A stretch of DNA of 64,000 bases from a virus. The position numbers and the translations under genes were made by a program. The notes under the pieces were generated by a model that did not search any database, was not told the DNA's origin, and saw only the letters and a program-made list of their open reading frames with translations. Each line of letters starts with the position of its first letter. Within the stretch, counting starts at the first letter, position 1. Positions 39,674-46,934 of this stretch are shown here, piece after piece. The stretch is taken from IMG/VR virus record IMGVR_UViG_3300019889_000007, positions 1-64,000 of that record; one strand, 5' to 3'.

Positions 39674-40103
39674 GCACATCCAAGCCATACTCGCCTACGG
39701 CCACGCCCTCGGCGACAACTACGGATTCGGACACGACAACAAGGATGTACCGGCATGGATGATCCACACACTCGGCCCAGAAATAGGTGCTGAACAGGCA
39801 CTTCGTTCCGCAGTCGGCTTCACTGAAACCGACTGGCGCGTTGAAGGCTACAACGACCGGCTCCAAGCCGCCGACGAACGCGTCGGCATGGAACTTGTCA
39901 TCCATGGCGACCTGCTCGGCGGCGACCCGAACTACATCTTGGCCGCCACCCACACCGTCGCAGACCTCGGTGCCCCCGCCAGCATCACCGACCTCGACCC
40001 ATCGGACAACTCCGACCGCCGCCTGGCATGGGCGCTGAAGGTCTTGGGCATCACACCGGTGTCCCTGAAACCACAGTGGTATCTCGCAGCATTGACCGGT
40101 TGA
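39666..40103 (+). CDS. Hypothetical protein
   Basis: A 145-residue protein with His-rich opening (VRHIQAILAYGHALGDNYG), a helical middle and no membrane segment. Likely coupled to the zinc-finger gene. It is followed by a hairpin. Function unknown. Confidence 0.7.
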   Translation: MVRHIQAILAYGHALGDNYGFGHDNKDVPAWMIHTLGPEIGAEQALRSAVGFTETDWRVEGYNDRLQAADERVGMELVIHGDLLGGDPNYILAATHTVADLGAPASITDLDPSDNSDRRLAWALKVLGITPVSLKPQWYLAALTG

Positions 40104-40114
40104 CCAGCATAGAT

Positions 40115-40145
40115 ATGGCGCCGACTTTCGCACAGTCGGCGCCAT
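40115..40145 (+). terminator. 12-bp perfect hairpin
   Basis: ATGGCGCCGACT/AGTCGGCGCCAT with loop TTCGCAC, 12 bases after the stop at 40103. No U-tract. Probably the end of the preceding transcript. Confidence 0.6.
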
Positions 40146-40277
40146 GAACTTCCTATCCAACGATCATCACCGAAGCAGACACAACGAGGATGAGCCTTGA
40201 TACTAACTAGTGAAACACCACTCAGCAACTCACGCAAATCCCCACGAACACCCCGAAACGGGCATAAAGTACAGGGT

Positions 40278-40445
40278 GTGACGGACCAACGCCTCGACAC
40301 CACAAACGGTGACGGCGACCCCACCCACTGGTCATACTGGACCAGCATCGAAGCTCCATCCAGCTGCGATTTTCCCACCAAACCAGCAGACAGCTTCATC
40401 ACCAACGACAACCCCCCTGCATTCCCCCACACGCCGAACCCGTGA
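40278..40445 (+). CDS. Small hypothetical protein, weak
   Basis: A 55-codon frame starting at GTG 40278, seven bases after TAAAGT (40265-40270), which fits a leaderless start. The peptide has no recognised motif (THWSYWTSIEAPSS near the middle). The -10 fit and an open frame are the only support. Confidence 0.3.
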   Translation: MTDQRLDTTNGDGDPTHWSYWTSIEAPSSCDFPTKPADSFITNDNPPAFPHTPNP

Positions 40446-40498
40446 CCAGCACAGAAACTCTTTGATAAGCATCCTTATCCAAGTGTTACCCTTGGGGG

Positions 40499-40861
40499 AT
40501 GAGCCTGTTCAAAAAATCCCCACAAACCCGCACCGAGACCGAGATCGGGAAAGCAGCCGTCGATCTGGTCGCCTCGTATCTGGCTGTCGAAGATCGGGAA
40601 GAAGTTTCAACCGTCGACTTCTGGAAGTCGCATCTGAAACCCAAAACCGAAGCGCAGCGCCGCGAACAACTCAGCGTTCTCGCGCTCATCCTCGCTGAAG
40701 CCTTGCAGGGATACGAAGTGTTGAACGACTACTCGGATGAATCCGAACATCTGTGTGATCTGATGGATATCCTCTTTCACTCGATCGACGGTGTCGAAAA
40801 CCAGGACAGTGCCCGATGCGATGCATGTGGCAGTGAGTTCATCGAGCGGGGTGACAGATGA
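40499..40861 (+). CDS. Hypothetical protein at the head of the integrase cluster
   Basis: A 120-residue protein with helical, acidic sequence (LSVLALILAEALQGYEVL) and a Cys pair at its C-terminus (CDACGSEF). ATG 40499 follows GGGGG. The gene uses more T-ending codons than the genes upstream. ATGA couples it to the next gene, starting an overlapping three-gene unit with the integrase. Confidence 0.75.
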   Translation: MSLFKKSPQTRTETEIGKAAVDLVASYLAVEDREEVSTVDFWKSHLKPKTEAQRREQLSVLALILAEALQGYEVLNDYSDESEHLCDLMDILFHSIDGVENQDSARCDACGSEFIERGDR

Positions 40862-41169
40862 CGGTCAACCAGCCGTGTGCGTGTGGTTGTCATCCGGTTC
40901 AGGTCCAGCGACGGCTGTTCCCGTCGTTCGCGAATTTTCCAGTCCTTCACGCGGCGACACAGCAATCGATGCTGGCGGCCAGGAAGGTGGCGATGGAAAC
41001 GTATGACCATCGGAACCTGGTGTTGGCGTATCGGTTCGCCTGCTATTCGTTGACCTACCTGCGGCAGCATGGTGAAGGCAGTGAGGCGGCTGTTAAGGAG
41101 TTGGTCTCGGTCAAGGAACGGCTGGCGACGTTGATTGTTCGCGACTATCTGGAATGGCTTTTCGCATGA
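40858..41169 (+). CDS. Hypothetical protein in the integrase operon
   Basis: A 103-residue protein, ATGA-coupled on both sides. The N-terminus holds CACGCH (residues 7-12), a possible metal site. The rest is helical (DHRNLVLAYRFACYSLTYL). It could assist integrase expression or directionality, but there is no direct evidence. Confidence 0.7.
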   Translation: MTVNQPCACGCHPVQVQRRLFPSFANFPVLHAATQQSMLAARKVAMETYDHRNLVLAYRFACYSLTYLRQHGEGSEAAVKELVSVKERLATLIVRDYLEWLFA

Positions 41170-42305
41170 CGACGGCAGAGGATGGTCTGCCCGAGTTGCC
41201 CGATCTTGACGTGGGTGGCGGTGAGGTTCTTTCGGGCGAGATCGTTGTCAGCTCGGTCGGGAAGGTGGTTGCTCGACGAAGGGTGTCGGATCGTCCTGAG
41301 CCGCCGAATGCGCTTAAGGCGTTGACGGCGGCGGGGTATGACCTTGTTGTGTCGGGGGTCTCGGCCAACACACTGCGGGCGTATGAGCGGTGTTGGGGTC
41401 AGTTCAATGAGTATCTGGATTCGCGGAAGCTGGGTCGGTTGGATATTGCGCCGACACCGGCGACGGTGATCATTGACTGGATGGCGTTGATGCTTCGTAC
41501 GCCGACCAAGCAAACGAAGATTCCGATGGCGCCATCGTCGGTGTCGCAGATGTTGGCTGCGATCCGGTACAAGCATCGTGAGATTCAAGGTTCGGATAAG
41601 ACGTGGACGGTGCCGCAGTCGTTGTTGCTGACTCAGGCGTATCGGGGGTATTGCCATCAGTGGCTCGATATGGGGCATCGGGTGCAACAGGCGGAACCGA
41701 CGTCGTGGGAGGATCTTGAGGTTTATGCGGCGGGGATTGATACGTCGTCCCCTCGGGGTAAGCGTGATCTTGCGTTGATCTTGTTGTCGTTTTGGATGGC
41801 GGCGCGCGCTTCCGACATCAGTGCTTTGTGGACTTCTCCGGGTGTGGACAACATCCGGTTGAATGCGACAACGATGCAGTTGTTCCTGCCGTATTCCAAG
41901 ACGGACCAGGCGGCTGCCGGGCAGTGGGTGACAATACCGAAGTTTGACAAGAATCCTCCATTGTGTCCTGTCAGATCGGTGCAGGCGTGGCGAGCGGAAC
42001 TGCTGCAAGTTCGGCCCGAGGCCGGTAAATTGTTCGTGGAGATGCCTGCCGGTTTGCGTTCGGACTTCTACGCTAAAGGATTTCCTGGCCTTCAGCCGAT
42101 GGCCGTCAGCGACGTGACGAAACGCTGGGCGAGACGGTTGGGGTTGGGTCAAAGATCGGCGCACTCTCACCGTCGAGGTGCTGCGACGCGGGCTCACGAA
42201 GCTGGGGCGGATATTCCGCAGATCAAAAAGCTCGGTCGTTGGAAATCTTCTGACACGGTCATGAAGTACATCGACGACCAGGCGTTTGAACACCCGTTGG
42301 CTTAG
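41166..42305 (+). CDS. int: Tyrosine recombinase (integrase)
   Basis: A 379-residue tyrosine recombinase. Catalytic residues: R214 in MAARASDISAL, K245 in YSKTDQAA, H333-x-x-R336 in SAHSHRRG, W359 in GRWKSSD, Y368 in MKYIDD. The N-terminal half carries a SAM-like core-binding domain (TLRAYERCWGQFNEYL). It catalyses site-specific integration through a 3'-phosphotyrosine intermediate. Start ATG 41166 overlaps the upstream stop (ATGA). The attP site was not found. The excisionase-like gene is 2 kb upstream. Confidence 0.95.
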   Translation: MTTAEDGLPELPDLDVGGGEVLSGEIVVSSVGKVVARRRVSDRPEPPNALKALTAAGYDLVVSGVSANTLRAYERCWGQFNEYLDSRKLGRLDIAPTPATVIIDWMALMLRTPTKQTKIPMAPSSVSQMLAAIRYKHREIQGSDKTWTVPQSLLLTQAYRGYCHQWLDMGHRVQQAEPTSWEDLEVYAAGIDTSSPRGKRDLALILLSFWMAARASDISALWTSPGVDNIRLNATTMQLFLPYSKTDQAAAGQWVTIPKFDKNPPLCPVRSVQAWRAELLQVRPEAGKLFVEMPAGLRSDFYAKGFPGLQPMAVSDVTKRWARRLGLGQRSAHSHRRGAATRAHEAGADIPQIKKLGRWKSSDTVMKYIDDQAFEHPLA

Positions 42306-42321
42306 GAAGAAAGCAGGGGTC

Positions 42322-42912
42322 ATGCCCGAGGATGTCAAAACGTGTGTCCAGCAGTTTGTGCTGTCGATGCGTGGCCGTATCGGTGATGTGTCGCACATGG
42401 CTGCCTTGAATTTGTCGTGCGCCGGGGATCTTGATGGCGCGATGGATGCCGTGGTTTCGGAGATTGTGGCAGGGAAAGTGCTGCTGTCTGATGAAGAACG
42501 TCGGGAATTGTTGCAGTTGTGGGGCGAGACCGGCGGCAACGAACGTTTCGGGCGGCTGCCGGAGTTGGCTGGAGCTGAGTCAGTAACACCGGTTGAAGAG
42601 AAGACCTGGCGTGCCGAGGCTCAGGACTTGATTCTGTTGGTCAGCCGAGGGTTCATCTGCGTTTGTGATCATGAATCGTGTTTTCTTGGGCGGGGTGTCG
42701 TGGGGCATCGACGGATCTGCGAGTGCCCGAAGGATGACGATTACTTGCAGATCACCGCGACGGATGACTGGGGCGATTCCGAGTACGACAAGACCGCGTT
42801 TTTGAGACCAGTTGATGCACAGGAGTTCGCGGCCGATCTGGTTAAGGCTGTGCAGGCTGCCTGTGAAGTAGTCGATGAAGGAGAGGGCGAGTCGAGTGTC
42901 GAAGCGTCGTAG
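42322..42912 (+). CDS. Hypothetical protein
   Basis: A 196-residue protein. ATG 42322 after AGCAGGGGTC. Contains two Cys pairs (CVCDHESC and a later CEC). The first half is helical. The end overlaps the next GTG. It directly follows the integrase, so it may belong to the same transcript. Function unknown. Confidence 0.7.
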   Translation: MPEDVKTCVQQFVLSMRGRIGDVSHMAALNLSCAGDLDGAMDAVVSEIVAGKVLLSDEERRELLQLWGETGGNERFGRLPELAGAESVTPVEEKTWRAEAQDLILLVSRGFICVCDHESCFLGRGVVGHRRICECPKDDDYLQITATDDWGDSEYDKTAFLRPVDAQEFAADLVKAVQAACEVVDEGEGESSVEAS

Positions 42913-43501
42913 GCGGGATACACCGATGGAACGGTCGCGGGCGGCCATCGCGGCGAAGTACGTTAGTGATGGCCGTGGGGGGTTGCGGAAGGCGTCGCCG
43001 GGTGAGGTCGGTGGCACCATGGCTGAGCGGATGGAGTATTACTGCCGGGAGTTTGTGCGCCCTGATATTCAGAAGAAGGGGTTCGGGGTTCAACACGTTG
43101 GTGGTGGCGGTGACGGGTTCCAGTACACGATTGGTTTGAGTCGGCAGGCTCCCGGCGGTCGAGAAATCCTGATCAAAGGTTTTCACGCCGATCTAGGTGC
43201 GGGGATTCTGTCGTTCCTGGGGGATCAACTTGTGGCTGGCCGGACTCGGGCGGCCGAGGGGCGGGTGATCCGGATCGGCCTGTTCGACGCCGATTTCACG
43301 TTCGTGGAGCCCACGGCAGAAGAGCATCAGGCCACGCCTGCGGGCATCGCTTCGGCGTACTACAAGCAGCCGATTGTGCCGTTGCATGTGATGACGGCGG
43401 GGTGGCCGTGCGCGAGGTGCCAGCCGGGCGACTTCGACCAGGCGTGTACGTGCGGTTTCCAGTGCACATTTCCCGGGTGCGGTCTCAATGAAGGACAGTG
43501 A
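42896..43501 (+). CDS. DUF4262-like protein
   Basis: A 201-residue protein. GTG 42896 after AAGGAGAGG. The central region GFQYTIGLSRQAPGGREILI (with preceding FGVQHVGG) matches the DUF4262 pattern PpfaYTiGLt...g.PEl. DUF4262 is widespread in actinobacteria and is of unknown function. The C-terminus is Cys-rich (CARC, CTCGFQC), likely zinc-binding. Confidence 0.75.
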   Translation: MSKRRRRDTPMERSRAAIAAKYVSDGRGGLRKASPGEVGGTMAERMEYYCREFVRPDIQKKGFGVQHVGGGGDGFQYTIGLSRQAPGGREILIKGFHADLGAGILSFLGDQLVAGRTRAAEGRVIRIGLFDADFTFVEPTAEEHQATPAGIASAYYKQPIVPLHVMTAGWPCARCQPGDFDQACTCGFQCTFPGCGLNEGQ

Positions 43502-43502
43502 C

Positions 43503-43928
43503 ATGGAAGAGGCATGGGGTCGACTACAGGCTTTCTGTGCCCGCCAGGCGTTCCGGCGAGACGGGGTGGCGTTCCGCAGTGTGCTGGATTCCAGCCAGGT
43601 CGCTTTTGTTATTCGGCGTCGGTTTCCCGCTACGGCCATGATCAACGTATTTCAACAATTTGACGGGAACAGCAGTGTCCTGATCGAAAAAATGTACTCG
43701 CTGTCGATGAAGGCACCGATCGTGATGTGTCATATCGATGGGCACAACATGGACGTCGAGGAAACCGCGATGGCGTTGGCTGGGTGGCGGAAAGCCGTCA
43801 GTGTCGCGGCTCGCGTTTGGACCAGGATGGGTCGGGATTTCATGACACCGTGCGTGGCGGACCTTGATGCGCTGGCGGCGTGGCTGGAGTCGGCCGATGA
43901 GGTTGAGGAAGACTCGGCTGCATGGTGA
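43503..43928 (+). CDS. Hypothetical protein
   Basis: A 141-residue mainly helical protein. ATG 43503 chosen for AAGGA upstream; ATG 43488 is an alternative. The C-terminus is acidic. Overlaps the next gene. Function unknown. Confidence 0.7.
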   Translation: MEEAWGRLQAFCARQAFRRDGVAFRSVLDSSQVAFVIRRRFPATAMINVFQQFDGNSSVLIEKMYSLSMKAPIVMCHIDGHNMDVEETAMALAGWRKAVSVAARVWTRMGRDFMTPCVADLDALAAWLESADEVEEDSAAW

Positions 43929-44326
43929 ACCGGGATTCGTCGATAACTCAACGGCGAGTGGAGGAGCTGCGTAAAGAGCGGGTCCTGATCGACGGGGTGT
44001 GGGTGCATCCTAGGGCTAAACACGGTACAACCTATGGGTACAACCGGTTCTCGTGCCACTGCGATCCCTGCCGGGAGGCCAACAACGAGTACCAACGGCA
44101 GCGCCAACGAAGGCGACGTATAACGTCGGTTTCGGTTGCGGCACCGGTGATTCACCGGCTGAGTGATCCGGTCACGCGCGACAACGGCGTCACGGTGGAC
44201 CTGTGTTGCCATTGTTTCGAGAACTTCCCGTTGGACGAGATGGAACCAGACAGCGGCGGTGGCTCTCCGTGGGATGTGTGCAAACCGTGCGCGGCCAAAG
44301 ACAAGACCTATGGTGGGCAATACTAA
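43922..44326 (+). CDS. Zinc-site protein with basic linker
   Basis: A 134-residue protein: CHCDPC near residue 42 (CxCxxC), a very basic stretch (QRQRQRRRRI), then CCHC (about 98-101) and CKPC (about 120-123), suggesting two zinc knuckles and nucleic-acid binding. Function unknown. Confidence 0.75.
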   Translation: MVNRDSSITQRRVEELRKERVLIDGVWVHPRAKHGTTYGYNRFSCHCDPCREANNEYQRQRQRRRRITSVSVAAPVIHRLSDPVTRDNGVTVDLCCHCFENFPLDEMEPDSGGGSPWDVCKPCAAKDKTYGGQY

Positions 44327-44339
44327 AAGGATGGAATCG

Positions 44340-44669
44340 ATGAATATAGATGAAAGATGGTTCGGTATGCGGATCAAAGGCCAGGCCGAACCGGTCGAGC
44401 AAGACTCCATGACTCTCCCCAATGGAGACGTCTTGAGGTTTCACCCCCAGAAACAGTGCGCAGGCGGGACATGTTGCCTGCACAACCCGTCGGATCACCA
44501 CATGAAAGAGTGGCCGCTGAACTGGCGTGACGACCGGGGCCTGATGGAACGCATCTGCGAGCACGGCGTCGGCCACCCCGACCCGGACGGCCTAGCGCAC
44601 ATCGTGGCCGTACACGGCCAGAAAGCCGCCGACGTCGAAGCCGTTCACGGCTGTGACCTGTGCTGCTGA
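44340..44669 (+). CDS. Actinophage HGVGHPDPD-type Cys/His protein
   Basis: A 109-residue protein. ATG 44340, with AAAAGGA upstream; the earlier in-frame ATG 44331 sits on that site. Residues: CAGGTCCLHNPSDHHM (about 41-56) and ICEHGVGHPDPD, a motif I recognise as recurring in actinobacteriophage proteins of unknown function. Cys/His pattern suggests a metal site. Its C-terminus ends CDLCC. Confidence 0.7.
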   Translation: MNIDERWFGMRIKGQAEPVEQDSMTLPNGDVLRFHPQKQCAGGTCCLHNPSDHHMKEWPLNWRDDRGLMERICEHGVGHPDPDGLAHIVAVHGQKAADVEAVHGCDLCC

Positions 44670-44680
44670 TCGGAAATCGA

Positions 44681-45043
44681 ATGAACACTAGATCTGAGTT
44701 CCACATCGGAGACATTCTGACGGTGCTGCACGGCTTCATGGTGTGCCCCGGCGGGATGCATGCTGTACAGGCTTTTGCCGAGTTCATGGCTGGTGAGGAA
44801 GTATGGACTCACCAAATGACTCGGGTTCACCGTGAAGCGGCCGAACCGCTGCGCCAACAGTTTCCCGACCTGGCAGCAGTGAAGATACCTCTTGGTTTGA
44901 ACACCGAACAGGCCGTTCTTGAGTGGTTGACTTCCCTGGAACCGCAGTTCGGGGTCACCAGAATGGTGGCACCGCTGTCGCCTGACCAGCACGAACAACG
45001 CGACCCGATTCTGGAACTGTTCGAAATGCTCAGTGACCGGTAA
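44681..45043 (+). CDS. DUF7736-like phage protein
   Basis: A 120-residue protein. It follows a familiar actinophage pattern: FHIGDILTVLHGFMVCPGG, then FMAGEEVWTHQMTR, and LRQQFPDLAAVKIP. These match the G.fh..DilS.tTG...sp...g...l...mtG......qlpr family of unknown role. ATG 44681 is taken. Confidence 0.65.
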   Translation: MNTRSEFHIGDILTVLHGFMVCPGGMHAVQAFAEFMAGEEVWTHQMTRVHREAAEPLRQQFPDLAAVKIPLGLNTEQAVLEWLTSLEPQFGVTRMVAPLSPDQHEQRDPILELFEMLSDR

Positions 45044-45053
45044 GGAGCGGTAC

Positions 45054-45608
45054 GTGGCGTTGACGTTTGAAGAGGCGTATTCGATGGGCAAGGCGTCTCG
45101 ACTGGCCATGGATCAGCATGGTTTGGGCCGGAACGAGTGCATCATCGGTACTCGTGTGGGGTTGGCCGTGGCGAAGTACTTCGGTACGACGGCGGTACCG
45201 GTGGCCGGGGAGGTGGTGGCACAGAACGCCGTCACCGGACGCCGGATCAGCGGCGGCGACATCGAGTTCACCCCCGACGGAAACGGCGAATTCGATTCCA
45301 CATGGGCGTTGCATCTGTGGATGATCTTGGACAAGCAGTGGCTGGTCGATGTCACCGCCGACCAGTTGGATATCCCGGAGAAAAACTTCCACATCGGTGG
45401 ACCACTGGTGGTAGACACGATGGGTCAAGCTCCTCGGGCGGGTACCAAGTTCGCAGCGATCCGGGAAGACCCCAAAGACCCGGATGCGACGGTCGGCGTG
45501 GAATACACGGTCGTCGGGGACGGCGTGTGGCGCCACTTCCGGCCGTGGAAGGAAACGCATCTGTGGAAACCTATCGCGGCGACCGCCATCAAAATGCTGA
45601 CGGACTAA
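45054..45608 (+). CDS. Hypothetical protein
   Basis: A 184-residue protein, GTG 45054 after AAGGAGCGGTAC. Early helix (FEEAYSMGKASRLAM), then beta-rich domain (STWALHLWMILDKQWLV). No membrane segment. Last gene of the plus-strand block that started near 40.5 kb. Confidence 0.7.
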   Translation: MALTFEEAYSMGKASRLAMDQHGLGRNECIIGTRVGLAVAKYFGTTAVPVAGEVVAQNAVTGRRISGGDIEFTPDGNGEFDSTWALHLWMILDKQWLVDVTADQLDIPEKNFHIGGPLVVDTMGQAPRAGTKFAAIREDPKDPDATVGVEYTVVGDGVWRHFRPWKETHLWKPIAATAIKMLTD

Positions 45609-45616
45609 ATCACCGG

Positions 45617-45802
45617 TCACATCGCGGTGCGGATGCGTTGCAGGATGGCCGAGAAGTCCCCGGTGACGGCCAGTTCGGCGTGCTCGGTGCACACCATGTG
45701 TCCGTTGACGATCGTCAACGGTAGACGGTCGGCCAGGGTTTTCCGGGTAACCGGTGGATCGTCGAACAGGCACAGGTAGCAGACGAAGTCTTCGGATTTC
45801 AT
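45617..45802 (-). CDS. Small Cys-containing protein
   Basis: A 61-residue protein. CYLC near the N-terminus and a later Cys-x-x-His (CTEH) suggest a zinc site. Convergent with the previous gene. Weak ribosome site (ACGG). Function unknown. Confidence 0.5.
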   Translation of the reverse strand: MKSEDFVCYLCLFDDPPVTRKTLADRLPLTIVNGHMVCTEHAELAVTGDFSAILQRIRTAM

Positions 45803-45878
45803 CCGTTCATTGTGGCGCGCGGGCGGCCTGGACGCGCCCCGCTATCGCCAGAGCCACCCGCATGTCCGATTCGTACCA

Positions 45879-45891
45879 TAATATGTGGGTA
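45879..45891 (+). promoter_or_regulatory. -10 box of a leaderless lysin-like gene
   Basis: TAATAT (45879-45884) ends six bases before ATG 45891; there is no ribosome site. Confidence 0.55.
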
Positions 45892-46595
45892 TGGGGGAGA
45901 ATGCACCGAAAGAGCTCGTTGATCTCGGCAAGACCATCGCCAAAACCTTCCCCGGCGGGCAATTCTCCGGCGTCATCGGCGACCAAGCCCACGTCTACGG
46001 CTACCACCGGTCCCGCAACGCCCTCAAAGCCGCAGGTAAAACCGGTGACTACTCCCTCCAGTTCGCATTCGACAAATCCGGCAACGGCGACGACGCCGCA
46101 GGCGTCGACACCAACCTCAAACCGGCCGACATGCGGACCGCCACGTCCCGGCTCCTGGCCGCCGCCAAAGCCAAAGACCCACGCCTGGTCGCGCTACGAG
46201 AATTCTTCGGCACCCTCGACGGCAAGAACGTACGCGGCTTCGACCTGGCCAAACACCAAGACTCCAACGGCGCCGACAACTCACACCTGTGGCACCTGCA
46301 CCTGTCGATCAAACGCCGCTACACCCGCAACAAGACCGCACTGAACCTGATACTCGCAGTAATCCGGGGGGACGACCTGATGAGCGCCAAAGACCTGTGG
46401 GCATTCAAAATCCCGCACACCGACACCACGCACCGCGTCACGTACTGGGCCGACCAGAAAGACATGACCGCACAGTCATGGCTAAGGTCCGGCGCCTACC
46501 ACGCCGCGCTCGGGCGGCAGGACATCCTGGCCGAACTCAAAGAAGTGCGGGCCGAAATCGCGGCACTTCGCGCCGAAATCGCCGCCAAGAAATAG
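45891..46595 (+). CDS. Lysin-like peptidase M15-type protein
   Basis: A 234-residue protein. VYGYHRSRNALKAAGKTGDY, DAAGVDTNL and HLWHLHLSIKRRY follow the His...Asp...His layout of VanY/M15-type peptidoglycan peptidases and related actinophage lysins. The linker DLWAFKIPHTDTTHRV and a C-terminal coiled coil (LKEVRAEIAALRAEIAA) are also common in phage lysins. It probably cuts peptide stems of host peptidoglycan. The zinc ligand assignment is inference. Convergent with the Ro60 operon across a 45-base gap. Confidence 0.6.
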   Translation: MGENAPKELVDLGKTIAKTFPGGQFSGVIGDQAHVYGYHRSRNALKAAGKTGDYSLQFAFDKSGNGDDAAGVDTNLKPADMRTATSRLLAAAKAKDPRLVALREFFGTLDGKNVRGFDLAKHQDSNGADNSHLWHLHLSIKRRYTRNKTALNLILAVIRGDDLMSAKDLWAFKIPHTDTTHRVTYWADQKDMTAQSWLRSGAYHAALGRQDILAELKEVRAEIAALRAEIAAKK

Positions 46596-46640
46596 CGCCA
46601 ACGCGAGCGCAGACAGTTCACCACTGGGCTTTCGACATCG

Positions 46641-46934
46641 TCATGGCCCAGCCTGACGCAGCATCTGGGCGTACGTGTACTGCCCGATGCTGGCGGTACC
46701 TGAGGGACTGACGATCGTGATCCGGTAGGTGCTGTTCTCCACGCTGCCAGTCGAGTAGATGTCTTTGCGGATTACCCACGGGGGCGTATCGAGGTGGCAC
46801 CCGCATTCCAGGACGTACCCGGTGATGACATCACCGGCCACCGTTTGCAGGCGCGTCGTGGTGGCCTGCGGAAACCAGTGCTGGTTCCCGCAGGCCACAC
46901 ACAACTGGCCACTGGAGCAGGTCAGAACGGCCAC
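46641..46934 (-). CDS. Small zinc-ribbon-like protein co-operonic with Ro60
   Basis: A 97-residue protein. Its GTG start (46934) overlaps the end of the Ro60-like gene by 13 bases, so both are on one mRNA. The N-terminus has CSSGQLCVACGNQH and a later CGCH, enough for a zinc site (residues 6-16 and about 44-47). The rest is beta-like. A small zinc protein tied to Ro60 could be an RNA-binding or adaptor partner. No homologue known to me. Confidence 0.7.
   Translation of the reverse strand: MAVLTCSSGQLCVACGNQHWFPQATTTRLQTVAGDVITGYVLECGCHLDTPPWVIRKDIYSTGSVENSTYRITIVSPSGTASIGQYTYAQMLRQAGP

Larger units (their letters stand above)
40104..40498 (+). other. 395-base region with little coding evidence
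   Basis: It holds a 12-bp hairpin (40115-40145), a possible leaderless 55-codon frame (40278-40445), and a promoter-like pair upstream of 40499 (TTGATA at 40462-40467 and a weak TTACCC at 40486-40491). No tRNA-like attachment site is obvious, although an attP next to the integrase cluster would be expected in or near this region. Confidence 0.5.

Noticed and set aside
41145-42539. Long minus-strand frame (464 codons) opposite the integrase
   Set aside because: It is an antisense shadow of the tyrosine recombinase, rich in Arg/Pro/His, with no ribosome site or domain; the plus-strand catalytic residues are complete.
45030-45773. Minus-strand frame of 247 codons opposite 45054-45608
   Set aside because: Arg/Gly/His-rich shadow; the plus-strand gene has a strong ribosome site and a regular sequence.
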